A DNA stretch of 35,337 bases, taken from Betaproteobacteria bacterium. GTDB lineage: Bacteria; Pseudomonadota; Gammaproteobacteria; Burkholderiales; Thiobacillaceae. The stretch spans positions 1-35,337 of the forward strand of contig JAGUXX010000306.1 of assembly GCA_020061585.1 (NCBI GenBank), given 5' to 3'. How positions within the stretch are numbered: position 1 is the first letter of the stretch; the number at the start of each line of letters is the position of its first letter. The notes below the pieces were generated by a model, which worked only from the letters and a program-made list of their open reading frames with translations, did not search any database and was not told where the DNA came from. Below, piece by piece: positions 17,701-25,327 of the stretch. Made by a program: the position numbers and the translations under genes.

Positions 17701-17790
17701 CGGCATGGCGTGATAGGCCCAGGCGCCGAGCAGCAGCAGCAACACCAGAGTCAAATCCGCTAGACGGTGGGAACGAAAAATCGACGGCAT
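14713..17790 (-). CDS. RND-family efflux permease (AcrB/MdtB-like)
   Basis: Inner-membrane proton-driven transporter of about 1025 aa, the size of a full HAE/HME RND pump. N-terminal membrane segment LADLTLVLLLLLGAW is followed by a large periplasmic loop, then a run of membrane helices with GIPLDDAVVVAEA, where the DD pair matches the proton-relay aspartates of AcrB TM4. A second periplasmic loop and six more helices follow (for example FLVLGFILMYALL). The ATG at 17790 is preferred to a TTG at 17808. No membrane-fusion protein or outer-membrane channel is adjacent, which is unusual for this class. Substrate unknown. Its gene is divergent from the SRPBCC pair and tail-to-tail with the CxC protein. 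Confidence 0.93.
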   Translation of the reverse strand: MPSIFRSHRLADLTLVLLLLLGAWAYHAMPRAQYPEVELNWVAVAVVWPGATAQDVEREIALPLEAAARRVSDVRFVAATSRDHVATLLVRFHDIDSGRFERRLAALDREIRQASADFPKEARPPQVIELTSSNFFPTAMVVVSGGVADGQVCDLAEATRDKLEKLPGVGRIWSYGMRSRELAVRFDPAVLESRGVSLEALTRAVAEQTRSLPAGMADMSGRRYAMRVQGLNANPDFLAELPIVGADGRMTPIGELASVATGISPARELVHLDGRPAVLLSVIKRENVNTLELTDAVHALVKETNQAFDAPVLTLLDDQSATTREAIGVMEANALFGLAVVLLVTWFFLGHRLALLTSIGVPFALAGMFLALHLMGHTLNVSVLLGVAIVLGIPLDDAVVVAEAIRLRLAAGMDRVAAVTAALKEVARPVTASIFATCLAFAPLLFLPGLMGRFMFVTPLAVMLTLLCSLAASLWILPRHAVAWGGNAAEPGWRDSFARHLRRYYGRGLRWNMRHPAPVFALFTSVFLLAGAALMLDWVKPRWFASDPLRVFNVNLQMPPASNLETTLAAARQLELAAKRVARPGELNATLAMAGLQFTPSELVLGEQMGQITISLAPQSVSGRGVADFVAALRPALLEELGNTGAESVSVQVLSADLPMLSSLSLRLTGATLEHLAAAARDLRQALVETPGFSDMNDDAGFSQPRLTLQVDAPAAARAGLDPFKLAALVRLHFEGVAVGKIDDGRQSLDVVVRGKAMNQVEVQRWLAKPWRLPDGGLVDPAQLFTVTLESTPGELRRVNGERAITLHAGFDQDRITARQAVAAVDAAWADIASRHPDVILQQGGELDDVKASLRDLLAFLVLGFILMYALLAVQFGRFVLPLVILATAPMALAGVVLGLLLTGQPITLYTLYGCVALSGVAVNASIVLVSAGEDRLARGLPPLAAAFFAGRRRLIPIIITTLTVIGGLVSLAFGWGGDSLLWGPLAASIIWGLAVATPLTLFVTPLMHGWLMRKRLSVISRATR

Positions 17791-17905
17791 GGATATACTT
17801 CGTGGCAAGGCGAATATATTGTGACCAATTGTGCTCGATTAGCGTAATTTTCTATTCCGAGATCGCCAGCAAATCAGGCAACAACCTCGGATATCGGCGA
17901 CCCGC

Positions 17906-18472
17906 GTGAAGACTCTACTCCAAACCCTTTTTGTTTCCTGCCTGCTGGCGCTGTCGGCATTGCCGGCGCACGCCGCCGAGCCGCGCATGAGCCTGCGTCA
18001 GGTCGGCAATCTGCTGACCATCGAAGGTCAATTGGATGTGCCTGTCAACCAAACCACAGCCTGGGCGGTTTTAACCGACTATGCGCGCTTTTCCGAATTT
18101 GTTCCCGGCATCACCAGCAGTCGTATCGTGGAGCAGCGCGACAACCTTAAATTGCTCGAACAACGTGGCGTGGTCAATACCGGCCAATTTCGCATGCCGT
18201 TTCAAGGCGCGGTGCGCGTCGAGGAACGACTGCGCGGAGGCCGTCCGGACAGCCTGGCGATTGCGTTTGTCAGCGGACCATTGAAAGATATTCAGGGCGA
18301 GTGGAACATTAAATCCGGCGCGCCTCTCGAACTCAGCTACCGAATGCACATGGATCTGATGAAATCCCCATTTCCGCCGCCCATCGCTGTGACTATCATC
18401 GAACAACAAGTCCGAACCTGGGTCGAAGCTTTCGCCCGTGAAATGCAAGCCGTGAAAAGGAACAAGGAATGA
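17906..18472 (+). CDS. Periplasmic SRPBCC/START-like protein 1
   Basis: 188-aa exported protein with a GTG start and a clear signal peptide (hydrophobic LLQTLFVSCLLALSALP, cleavage after AHA near residue 23). The mature part resembles the polyketide cyclase/START (SRPBCC) fold: an opening strand with LDVPVNQTTAWAVLTDY, then FSEFVPGITSSRIV, and a late helix WVEAFAREM. This fold binds hydrophobic ligands such as lipids or sterols, but none can be assigned. It overlaps the next gene, a paralogue, by four bases. About 115 bases separate it from the divergent RND gene. Confidence 0.8.
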   Translation: MKTLLQTLFVSCLLALSALPAHAAEPRMSLRQVGNLLTIEGQLDVPVNQTTAWAVLTDYARFSEFVPGITSSRIVEQRDNLKLLEQRGVVNTGQFRMPFQGAVRVEERLRGGRPDSLAIAFVSGPLKDIQGEWNIKSGAPLELSYRMHMDLMKSPFPPPIAVTIIEQQVRTWVEAFAREMQAVKRNKE

Positions 18473-19089
18473 AACGCGCTCTATTGGCGGCGGTCGTGCT
18501 GTTGCTCGCTTCGGCAGCCGCACTGGCGAGCACCGCCCGCGTGAAGGCCAACACCGGATTGTCCGGGGTGAAAGTCGAGGCCTCGCAAACGCTGCAAACC
18601 GATGCCCGCACACTTTGGGACACCATTACCGACTACAACCGCCTGGCGACCTTCATACCAGACATGGTTTCCAGCCGGGTGATCTCCGCGCCGGGCGCGC
18701 CCAAGCGCGTCGAACAGATCGCCGATGCCGGGCTGTTCGCTTTCGTCATGCCCGACCAGGTGGTCCTGGCCCTGGAAGAGGTTCCGCATAGCGTGATCCG
18801 GTTTCGCGCCATCTCCGGCAAGCTGGTGTCGATGACCGGCGAATGGCGTATCGTCGGCGACAAAGCCCCGGTGACCCTGATTTACCGCGCCCACATCGTG
18901 CCGCTGAGCCCGATTCCGCCGCTGGGGTCGGGGTACTTTGTCGAGGACGAAGTCCGCGCCCGCTTCGAGGCGGTGGGGCGCGAGGCGGAACGGCGGGTCC
19001 GCGAAGCGCGACGCTCGGCGATACCCAACACGCCGCTGCTGACTTCGCCCTATCTGGCGCCTTATCAGCCCCCTTTTTTAGCGCGTTGA
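18469..19089 (+). CDS. Periplasmic SRPBCC/START-like protein 2
   Basis: 206-aa paralogue of the previous gene, also exported (signal peptide RALLAAVVLLLASAAALA, cleavage near ALA-ST). Shared pattern: TLQTDARTLWDTITDYNRLATFIPDMVSS lines up with AWAVLTDYARFSEFVPGITSS of protein 1, and both end in a PLGSG/PFPP turn plus a terminal helix (RARFEAVGREAERRV here). A proline-rich tail (YLAPYQPPFLAR) is specific to this copy. The ATGA overlap with protein 1 and their similarity suggest an old tandem duplication, working together or as a heterodimer. Confidence 0.8.
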   Translation: MKRALLAAVVLLLASAAALASTARVKANTGLSGVKVEASQTLQTDARTLWDTITDYNRLATFIPDMVSSRVISAPGAPKRVEQIADAGLFAFVMPDQVVLALEEVPHSVIRFRAISGKLVSMTGEWRIVGDKAPVTLIYRAHIVPLSPIPPLGSGYFVEDEVRARFEAVGREAERRVREARRSAIPNTPLLTSPYLAPYQPPFLAR

Positions 19090-19137
19090 CCGGCGACATC
19101 GTCTTGCAAGCGCGACCATAACAACAAGGAACCTTTG

Positions 19138-19530
19138 ATGTCACGGCAAGCCGTCTGGCTGATTTCCGTCCTGTTTGCCGGCATGCTGTCGGGCTGCGAC
19201 CAGATTTCCGAACGCGCCGGCTTTCCCGACCCGGTCAAGATCGAAGCCGAAGGCAAAGCCATCGGCGGCGCCTGCCGCCATGCCGGACGCGGCCTGGAAG
19301 ATTGCTATCGACTCAACAAGCTGGCGCAGAAAGCGGCGGTCTACGCGGGCTGGAAGGAAATGAACGAGTACATGCTGAAGAACAATATGCAGGCGGTAAC
19401 GCCCGCCATTCCGCTGGACTTGCCGACATCCCGGCGCAAGGCGAATACCGACGACATCGCGGAAAGCCCGGACGCGTCCAAAACTAGTGACGCGGCGGAC
19501 AGCAAAAAAACCGACGTCAAGCACAAGTGA
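19138..19530 (+). CDS. Small lipoprotein of unknown function
   Basis: About 130 aa. The N-terminus has a hydrophobic stretch and lipobox LSGC (GMLSGCDQ), so it should be lipid-anchored in the envelope. The middle has two cysteines (ACRHAGRGLEDCYRLN) that could form a disulfide, in a short helical part with LNKLAQKAAVYAGWKEMNEYM. The C-terminal third is a charged, low-complexity tail (KTSDAADSKKTDVKHK). AAGGA lies about eight bases before the ATG. It sits between the SRPBCC pair and the ybhP-like gene in what looks like one transcript. No function is assigned. Confidence 0.8.
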   Translation: MSRQAVWLISVLFAGMLSGCDQISERAGFPDPVKIEAEGKAIGGACRHAGRGLEDCYRLNKLAQKAAVYAGWKEMNEYMLKNNMQAVTPAIPLDLPTSRRKANTDDIAESPDASKTSDAADSKKTDVKHK

Positions 19531-19550
19531 CCGGTTATACCGAAATCAGC

Positions 19551-20306
19551 ATGAGCCCCTCTCTGCGCATCGCCAGCTACAACATCCACAAGGGTTTATC
19601 GTTCTTCAACCGTCGCAACGTGCTGCATGATGTACGCGACCGGCTGATGGGATTGAACGCCGAGATCGTGTTTCTCCAGGAAGTGCAGGGCCACCATACC
19701 CGCGGCGCGAAACGCTTCGAAAGCTGGCCGGCGATGCCGCAGCACGAGTTCATCGCCGGCGACCTGTGGAACGATGTCGCCTACGGCATGAACTCGGTTT
19801 ATGACCACGGTCATCACGGCAACGCCATCCTGTCGCGGTTTCCCATACTGCGCTGGGAGAATATCGACATCTCCGCGCATGTCTTCGAAAACCGCGGCCT
19901 GCTGCACTGCGAACTGGCCGTTCCCAACATGACCCAGCCGCTGCACGCCATCTGCCTGCATCTGGCGCTGAACGAATCTGGTCGACGCAAGCAGATTCAA
20001 CAGCTCAGCGAGCGCATCCGCCGCATGGTGCCGGACGACGCGCCGCTGATCATCGCCGGCGACTTCAATGACTGGCGGCAACGCACCAGTTCCTATCTGG
20101 CCGAAGAGCTGGGTCTGAAAGAAGTTTTCGAATCCCACCATGGTCACCACGCGCGTAGTTTTCCGGCGGCGCTGCCGTTTCTGACGCTCGATCGCATCTA
20201 TGTCCGCGGCTTCAGCATCGCCTCCGCGCAGGTGCTGCATGGCCAACGCTGGCGCCGCCTGTCCGACCATGCCGCATTGACCGCCCAGTTGCGCCCCTTG
20301 GTCTGA
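19551..20306 (+). CDS. ybhP: Endonuclease/exonuclease/phosphatase-family protein (YbhP-like)
   Basis: EEP-fold protein of about 251 aa with the metal-dependent hydrolase residues: SYNIHKG, FLQEVQG with catalytic Glu, HLALNESGR, AGDFNDW with Asp/Asn, and SDHAAL at the end. Unlike xthA it lacks the AP-endonuclease features. The next gene is clsB, as in the E. coli ybhP-clsB-ybhN operon, so this is best read as YbhP. Its substrate is not firmly known; a phosphoester in phospholipid metabolism would suit the context. A GTG at 19527, overlapping the lipoprotein stop, could add eight residues. Confidence 0.88.
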   Translation: MSPSLRIASYNIHKGLSFFNRRNVLHDVRDRLMGLNAEIVFLQEVQGHHTRGAKRFESWPAMPQHEFIAGDLWNDVAYGMNSVYDHGHHGNAILSRFPILRWENIDISAHVFENRGLLHCELAVPNMTQPLHAICLHLALNESGRRKQIQQLSERIRRMVPDDAPLIIAGDFNDWRQRTSSYLAEELGLKEVFESHHGHHARSFPAALPFLTLDRIYVRGFSIASAQVLHGQRWRRLSDHAALTAQLRPLV

Positions 20307-20325
20307 CCCGGCCGGTTTCGACGGC

Positions 20326-21522
20326 ATGTTGAAGGGCGGTAACCAGCTCATCTTGCTGGAGAACGGCGCGGAGTACTTTCCCGCGCTGATCAAGGCGCTG
20401 GACGACGCGCGGCGGGAAATCCATCTGGAAACCTATATTTTCGCCAACGACGCCGCCGCCGCCGAGATCGCCGCCGCGCTGATGCGGGCGGCCAGGCGCG
20501 GCGTGGAAACCCGCTTGCTGCTCGATGGATACGGCTCGCGGCACTTTTCCAGCCAGACGCTGGAAGCGTTGCGGGCGTCCGGCGTGGCGGTCATGGTGTT
20601 TCGCCCGGAGCGCGGCCTGATGCCGCTGCGTCGCGGTCGATTGCGGCGCATGCACCGCAAATTGGCGGTAGTCGACGCGCGCGTCGGTTTTGTCGGCGGC
20701 ATCAATCTGATCGACGATCTGCACGGCCGCAAGTTGATCGCGCCGCGCCAGGATTACGCGGTGCGGATCGAAGGCCCGCTGGTCGCCGACATGCATGTCG
20801 CCGCGCGCCACCTGTGGCGGCAGGTGTTGTGGAGTCGACTCGGCCTGCGCCGTGGCGAGGACGCCTGGCTCAAACCCGAAACGCAAGCCGTCGGCTCGCA
20901 ACGCGCCAGTTTCCTGACGCGCAACAGCGTGCGCCGGCGGCGGGCGATCGAAACCGCCTATCTGCGCGCGATCCGTCGCGCGCAGCGGGAAATCCTGCTC
21001 GCCAATGCCTACTTTCTGCCCGGCTTGCGCTTCCGCCATGCCCTGATCGCCGCCGCCAGGCGCGGCGTACGGGTGCGCCTGATCGTGCAGGGACATTCCG
21101 ACCATCCGCTCTATCATCTGGCGGCGCGCGCGCTGTATCGCCACTTGCTCGATAACGGCATCGAGCTTTACGAATATCACGCCACCGAATTGCACGCCAA
21201 GGTCGCGGTCATCGACCAACGCTGGGCCACCGTCGGCTCCAGCAACATCGACCCGTTCAGTTTGCTGCTGTCACGCGAAGCCAATGTCGTTGTGCAGGAC
21301 CGCGGTTTCGCCGCGCAGTTGCAAGCCAGCCTGGAAAGCGCCCTGGCGCGTGGCGCACACCGGATCTATCGGCGCGCCTGGCGGCGCGTGCCGTGGTATG
21401 CCCGGTTCGCCTCCTGGCTGGCCTATGGCGTGGTGCGGCTGCTGATGGGCGTCAGCGGCTACGCGCAGACTTACGATGCGATGCGCGGCGGTGAATCGCG
21501 CAATCGCCGTGCGGCCGAGTAG
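20326..21522 (+). CDS. clsB: Cardiolipin synthase B
   Basis: 398-aa phospholipase-D superfamily enzyme that makes cardiolipin at the inner membrane. Two HKD motifs are complete: H110-x-K112-x4-D117 (MHRKLAVVD) and H290-x-K292-x4-D297 (LHAKVAVID), followed by GSSNIDPFS. Like E. coli ClsB it lacks the N-terminal membrane helices of ClsA; the C-terminal region (WYARFASWLAYGVVRLLMG) is the likely membrane contact. It starts 19 bases after the ybhP-like gene. The third partner, ybhN, is not found downstream. The 200-base gap after it shows nothing recognisable. Confidence 0.93.
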   Translation: MLKGGNQLILLENGAEYFPALIKALDDARREIHLETYIFANDAAAAEIAAALMRAARRGVETRLLLDGYGSRHFSSQTLEALRASGVAVMVFRPERGLMPLRRGRLRRMHRKLAVVDARVGFVGGINLIDDLHGRKLIAPRQDYAVRIEGPLVADMHVAARHLWRQVLWSRLGLRRGEDAWLKPETQAVGSQRASFLTRNSVRRRRAIETAYLRAIRRAQREILLANAYFLPGLRFRHALIAAARRGVRVRLIVQGHSDHPLYHLAARALYRHLLDNGIELYEYHATELHAKVAVIDQRWATVGSSNIDPFSLLLSREANVVVQDRGFAAQLQASLESALARGAHRIYRRAWRRVPWYARFASWLAYGVVRLLMGVSGYAQTYDAMRGGESRNRRAAE

Positions 21523-21726
21523 TTGCCATATTGCACAGGTCTGGTGCACCATTCGTTACAGGGCTTTCCTTAAACAATACCAAGCACCTTCGCGGATCGT
21601 CTGTCCGCCCCCCTTGGCTCGACTTGAGCAACATCAAGGATGGCTCCGACGTCGTTCCGAGCCGGAGAATAGCGAACCGATCCAACGCGGCGGCAAGACC
21701 GCTCATCAAGTATTTTCCGATCCGTG

Positions 21727-23835
21727 ATGACCCAACCGTTGCAGAACATCCTCAACGCCAAGCCGATCAGCGTGTCCGCGGCGACGCCGATCATCGAAGT
21801 GCTGAGCATCATGGAGCAGCAACATATCAGTTGCGTGCTTGCGGTCGATGCCGAGGACAAGCCGGTGGGCATATTCACCGAACAGGATGTGGTGGCGCTG
21901 ATGGCCAGCGCCGAGAATCTGAGCGGTGTGCCGATGGCGGCGGTCATGCACGCACCGGTATTCACCCTGCCCGCCGACATGGATTACCGCGACGCCTACC
22001 GATTGATGTCGGCGCGCGGTTATCGGCATCTGGCGGTGGTGGATGCGCTTGGACGGCTGACCGGCATCGTCAGCGAAGGCGATTTCCTGCATCACCTGGG
22101 CATGGATTATCTGGTCGAACTGAAAACCGTCGCCAGCGCCATGGACCGCTCGCCGCTCACCCTGCCGGAACAGGCCAACCTCGCCGATGCGGCGGCGTTG
22201 CTGGCCGAACGGCATGCAAGCTGTTTGCTGGTGACGCGCGACCAGGAACCCATCGGCATACTGACCGAACGCGATCTGGTGCATCTGGCGCGGTTGAACC
22301 TTGATCAAGCCAAGACCATGCTGGTCGACGTGATGCATGCGCCGGTCATCGGCATCGGCGCCGAAACTTCTTTGCAGTCGGCGATTCGGCAAATGGAACA
22401 GGCCGGCATCCGACGGCTCGCGGTCCTGGACGGGCGGCGGCTGGTGGGTCTGGTCACCCGCCATGACATCGTCAGGATGCTGCAAGGTCGGTTCGTCGAA
22501 TATCTGCATGAGACCATCGAGCGTCAGCGTCTCGACCTGGAGCGCATCCAGCGCCAGGACGCGCAATTGCAATTGCAGGTCCATGCGCTCAACGCGGCCG
22601 GCAACGCCATCGTCATCACCGATGCCGAACCACGCATCCTGTGGGCCAACGCCGCCTTCTCGACACTGACCGGTTATGGCGTGCAGGAAGCGATAGGCCG
22701 CAAACCCTCCGAGCTGGTCGCCTCCGGCAAACAGGACCAAGCCTTTTACCAGAACCTGTGGCAGACCATCCTGGCCGGCGACATTTGGCGCGGCGAACTG
22801 ATCAACAAGCGCAAGGATGGCCGCCTGTACGACGAGGAACTGACCATCACCCCGGTCCGATTGGGCCGGGACGGACAGGAAATCACCCATTTCATCGCGG
22901 TCAAGCAGGACATTTCCGAACGCAAGGCGGTGGAACGCAGACTGCAAGCGAGCGAGGCGCACTTCCGGCTGTTCTACGAACACGCGCCGGTGGCGTACCA
23001 GTCGCTGGACGCGGCGGGCAACCTGCTGGAAGTCAACGACGAGTGGTTGCGTCAATTCGGCTACGCGCACGATGCGGTGATCGGTCGCCACATCGGCGAG
23101 TTTCTCGCCCCCGGGCAGGAAGTTCTGTTGAAAACACGTTTCGAGAGCTTCCTGCGCGACAGCGTGCTTCGCAAAACCGAATTCGACTTTCTGCATCGCG
23201 ACGGCGGCATCGTCACGGTGGCCGTGGACGGCCTGGTGGATCGCGATGAACAAGGCCATTTCCAGCGCACCCAATGCGTGCTGCACAACATTACCGCGCG
23301 CAAGCAGATTGAACAGGAATTACGCTATCTGGCCACCACCGACGCGCTCACCGGGCTGGCCAATCGGCGCCATTTTCTCGATCAGATGCGCTTGGCGCTG
23401 GCCCGTCATCAACGCCACGGCACACCGACCGCGCTGCTGATGATCGACCTGGACTGGTTCAAACGGGTGAACGACCAGTATGGACATGCGGTCGGCGACG
23501 AAGTGCTGCAACATTGCGCCAGGACTATCGCCAGCCGCTTGCGGCGCAACGATCTGCTGGGCCGCCTGGGCGGCGAAGAATTCGCCATTCTGATGCCGGA
23601 TACCGACGTCGAGGGTGCCCGCGAATTCGCCGAACGCGTGCGTCAACTGGCCGCCGGCAACCCGGCGTCGACGCGAACCGGCGAGATATTGGTGACGCTG
23701 AGCATCGGCGTGACCTGCTTTCAGGAGCGGGACCAGAACATCGACGGCATCCTGGCGCGCTCCGATCAGGCCTTGTATCGGGCCAAGCACAACGGCCGCA
23801 ATCGCGTCGAACTGGAACCGCCGCCTTCAAGTTGA
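21727..23835 (+). CDS. Diguanylate cyclase with four CBS and two PAS domains
   Basis: 702-aa cytoplasmic signalling protein. N-terminal CBS repeats come in two pairs (roughly residues 8-125 and 138-255), the kind of module that binds adenine nucleotides. A short helical linker (ETIERQRLDLERIQRQ) leads to PAS1 (about 285-390, ending in VKQDISERK), PAS2 (about 410-525) and a GGDEF domain. The active site is GGEEF (615-619) and the inhibitory site RRND (606-609) is present, so c-di-GMP synthesis with product inhibition is expected. No EAL domain and no membrane segment. GTG at 21724 directly precedes the chosen ATG. It stands alone between clsB and the convergent ubiX. Confidence 0.92.
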   Translation: MTQPLQNILNAKPISVSAATPIIEVLSIMEQQHISCVLAVDAEDKPVGIFTEQDVVALMASAENLSGVPMAAVMHAPVFTLPADMDYRDAYRLMSARGYRHLAVVDALGRLTGIVSEGDFLHHLGMDYLVELKTVASAMDRSPLTLPEQANLADAAALLAERHASCLLVTRDQEPIGILTERDLVHLARLNLDQAKTMLVDVMHAPVIGIGAETSLQSAIRQMEQAGIRRLAVLDGRRLVGLVTRHDIVRMLQGRFVEYLHETIERQRLDLERIQRQDAQLQLQVHALNAAGNAIVITDAEPRILWANAAFSTLTGYGVQEAIGRKPSELVASGKQDQAFYQNLWQTILAGDIWRGELINKRKDGRLYDEELTITPVRLGRDGQEITHFIAVKQDISERKAVERRLQASEAHFRLFYEHAPVAYQSLDAAGNLLEVNDEWLRQFGYAHDAVIGRHIGEFLAPGQEVLLKTRFESFLRDSVLRKTEFDFLHRDGGIVTVAVDGLVDRDEQGHFQRTQCVLHNITARKQIEQELRYLATTDALTGLANRRHFLDQMRLALARHQRHGTPTALLMIDLDWFKRVNDQYGHAVGDEVLQHCARTIASRLRRNDLLGRLGGEEFAILMPDTDVEGAREFAERVRQLAAGNPASTRTGEILVTLSIGVTCFQERDQNIDGILARSDQALYRAKHNGRNRVELEPPPSS

Positions 23836-23836
23836 G

Positions 23837-24442
23837 TCAGTCGCTGTCGCCCCAGCGCGCCATCAGGCGATGCTCGATGGCCAGTTGATCGAGCACCCGC
23901 GCGACGACGAAGTCGATCACCTGTTCGACGTTTTGCGGGCGATGGTAGAAGCCGGGGTTGGCCGGCAGGATAGTCGCCCCGGCTTCCGCCAAAGCGGTCA
24001 TGTTGCGCAAGTGGATCAGCGAGAACGGGGTTTCCCGCGCCACCAGTATCAGCGCTCGCTTTTCCTTGAGGATCACGTCGGCGGCGCGCTCGATCAGGTT
24101 GTCCGCCAGACCGTGGGCGATCGCCGCCAGGCTGCCCATGGTGCAGGGGCAGATGACCATGGCATCGGCCGGATTGGAACCGGACGCCGCCGGCGCGAAC
24201 CACTCTTCCTTGCCGTAGGCCGCCAGCTTCCCGGCATGCCCGGCGAAGCGCGCATCGAAAAACGCCACCAGTTGCGCATTGCCGGCGGGCAACTGCAGGT
24301 CGAGTTCCTGTTTGGCGACGATGCGGGCGGCCTGCGACAGCAGCAGATCGACCCGACATCCCGCGCGCAGCAGACATTCCAGCAGACGCATGCCGTAGGC
24401 CATGCCGGAGGCGCCGGTGAGAGCAAGCGTGATGCGTTTCAT
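23837..24442 (-). CDS. ubiX: Flavin prenyltransferase UbiX
   Basis: 201-aa flavoprotein that attaches a dimethylallyl group to FMN, making the cofactor used by UbiD-type decarboxylases, including in ubiquinone synthesis. Landmarks: LALTGASGMAYGMRLLE (FMN site, residues 5-21), CPCTMGSLAAIAHGLADNLIERAADV, and LVARETPFSLIHLRNM. Unspecific old name: 3-octaprenyl-4-hydroxybenzoate carboxy-lyase partner. The start overlaps the stop of the Gx transporter gene by four bases and GGAG lies about seven bases upstream. No ubiD is in view. Confidence 0.95.
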   Translation of the reverse strand: MKRITLALTGASGMAYGMRLLECLLRAGCRVDLLLSQAARIVAKQELDLQLPAGNAQLVAFFDARFAGHAGKLAAYGKEEWFAPAASGSNPADAMVICPCTMGSLAAIAHGLADNLIERAADVILKEKRALILVARETPFSLIHLRNMTALAEAGATILPANPGFYHRPQNVEQVIDFVVARVLDQLAIEHRLMARWGDSD

Positions 24443-24969
24443 ACAGACTCCGTTCGCGAGGGTTTTCCGAGTAGATGCGCGGCGGCCAGGCCGTTGACCA
24501 GACCGGTCAACCAGGCGGCGCCGAGAAACAACGGCAGCAGACCGAGTATGCTCACCCCGGGCAGCAGCCAGGCATCGACGATCCAGAGTTGCGTGCCGAT
24601 ATGGGCGAAGGCCGCCAGCAAGGACAGACCGACCGGCCCGAACAGGCGGCGCGGCAGATGCATCGCCACGGCGAGGATGGCGAGGCTCATCATGCCGCCG
24701 GTCAGGCTCAGCACGAAAGCCGGGGTCAGGAACTGGCCCAGCACCAGCGCCCCGGCGATGATCCGCAAACCGGCGACCCAGGCCGCGCTGCGCCAGCCAT
24801 AGCGATACAGCACCAGCAGCGTGACGATGTTCGCCAGCCCCGGCTTGACGCCGGGGATCGGCAAGGGGATCGCGGCTTCGGCCAGGGTCAGGCCGATGGC
24901 GGCGGCGGCCAGACCGGCGATGCGCCTATCCTCGGCGCTGGCGGTAAGTTCAATAGTTGAGGGTGTCAT
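24439..24969 (-). CDS. Gx transporter family membrane protein
   Basis: 176-aa, very hydrophobic protein with about five membrane helices, matching the Gx transporter / 'heptaprenyl diphosphate synthase component I' family (Hpre_diP_synt_I). Typical stretch: LAEAAIPLPIPGVKPGLANIVTLLVLY (family GxKxGLAN loop), then helix runs such as LSLTGGMMSLAILAVAM. Start chosen at ATG 24969 because the residues before it, open to 25143, are the NusG_II gene in another frame. It overlaps that gene by 20 bases and ubiX by four. The transported molecule is unknown; flavin, isoprenoid or quinone precursors fit the neighbours. Confidence 0.88.
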   Translation of the reverse strand: MTPSTIELTASAEDRRIAGLAAAAIGLTLAEAAIPLPIPGVKPGLANIVTLLVLYRYGWRSAAWVAGLRIIAGALVLGQFLTPAFVLSLTGGMMSLAILAVAMHLPRRLFGPVGLSLLAAFAHIGTQLWIVDAWLLPGVSILGLLPLFLGAAWLTGLVNGLAAAHLLGKPSRTESV

Positions 24970-25327
24970 AGCCGGCGGCGGCATTTTCCACACTGATTCG
25001 ATTCGGCAAGCACACCGCCGCGCCGCCGGGCGGGATCCAGCCCTGCCGCACACACAGCTGACGCGGGCTGGGATCGGCGACCACCCGCACCCGGCCGGCC
25101 TGAATCTCGATGCGGCTGGGCCCCAACGGACCGGCGACTTCAATGACGCGATTCAGCCGTAAACCGGCGGTTTCGACGACTTGCCCATCCACCCGCACCA
25201 CCACGCGTCCCTCCAGGCTGTCGGCCTGACGCAACCAGAGTCCGCCGACCAGCGCCAGGCCGGCGCCGGCCAACAGCCAATCACCGGGGCGAAAAGTGGC
25301 GAAAAGCCCTCTGGCGGCGATAAGCAC
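24950..25327 (-). CDS. NusG domain II-containing protein
   Basis: 125 aa, with one N-terminal membrane helix (DWLLAGAGLALVGGLWL, residues 16-32) and a beta-rich domain resembling NusG_II (VVVRVDGQVVETAGL ... IEIQAGRVRVVADPSPRQLCVRQGWI). Two cysteines, C92 and C106, are in the exported domain. This family usually sits beside a Gx transporter and sometimes ApbE, as here, and the domain should face the periplasm. The GTG start has no clear ribosome binding site. Gx follows with a 20-base overlap. Its job is not known. Confidence 0.85.
   Translation of the reverse strand: MLIAARGLFATFRPGDWLLAGAGLALVGGLWLRQADSLEGRVVVRVDGQVVETAGLRLNRVIEVAGPLGPSRIEIQAGRVRVVADPSPRQLCVRQGWIPPGGAAVCLPNRISVENAAAGYDTLNY

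Noticed and set aside
14569-17763. 1064-residue open frame on the plus strand
   Set aside because: It lies antisense to the RND gene, is rich in His, Gln, Arg and Gly in the way of a GC-rich shadow frame, and shows no domain. The RND frame has clear motifs and membrane helices.
21523-21726. Possible small gene or RNA between clsB and the GGDEF gene
   Set aside because: A frame at 21531 runs through it, but only into a shadow of the GGDEF gene; no motif, hairpin or promoter stands out.
21706-23286. 526-residue open frame antisense to the GGDEF protein
   Set aside because: Shadow frame; the plus-strand protein has intact CBS, PAS and GGDEF motifs.
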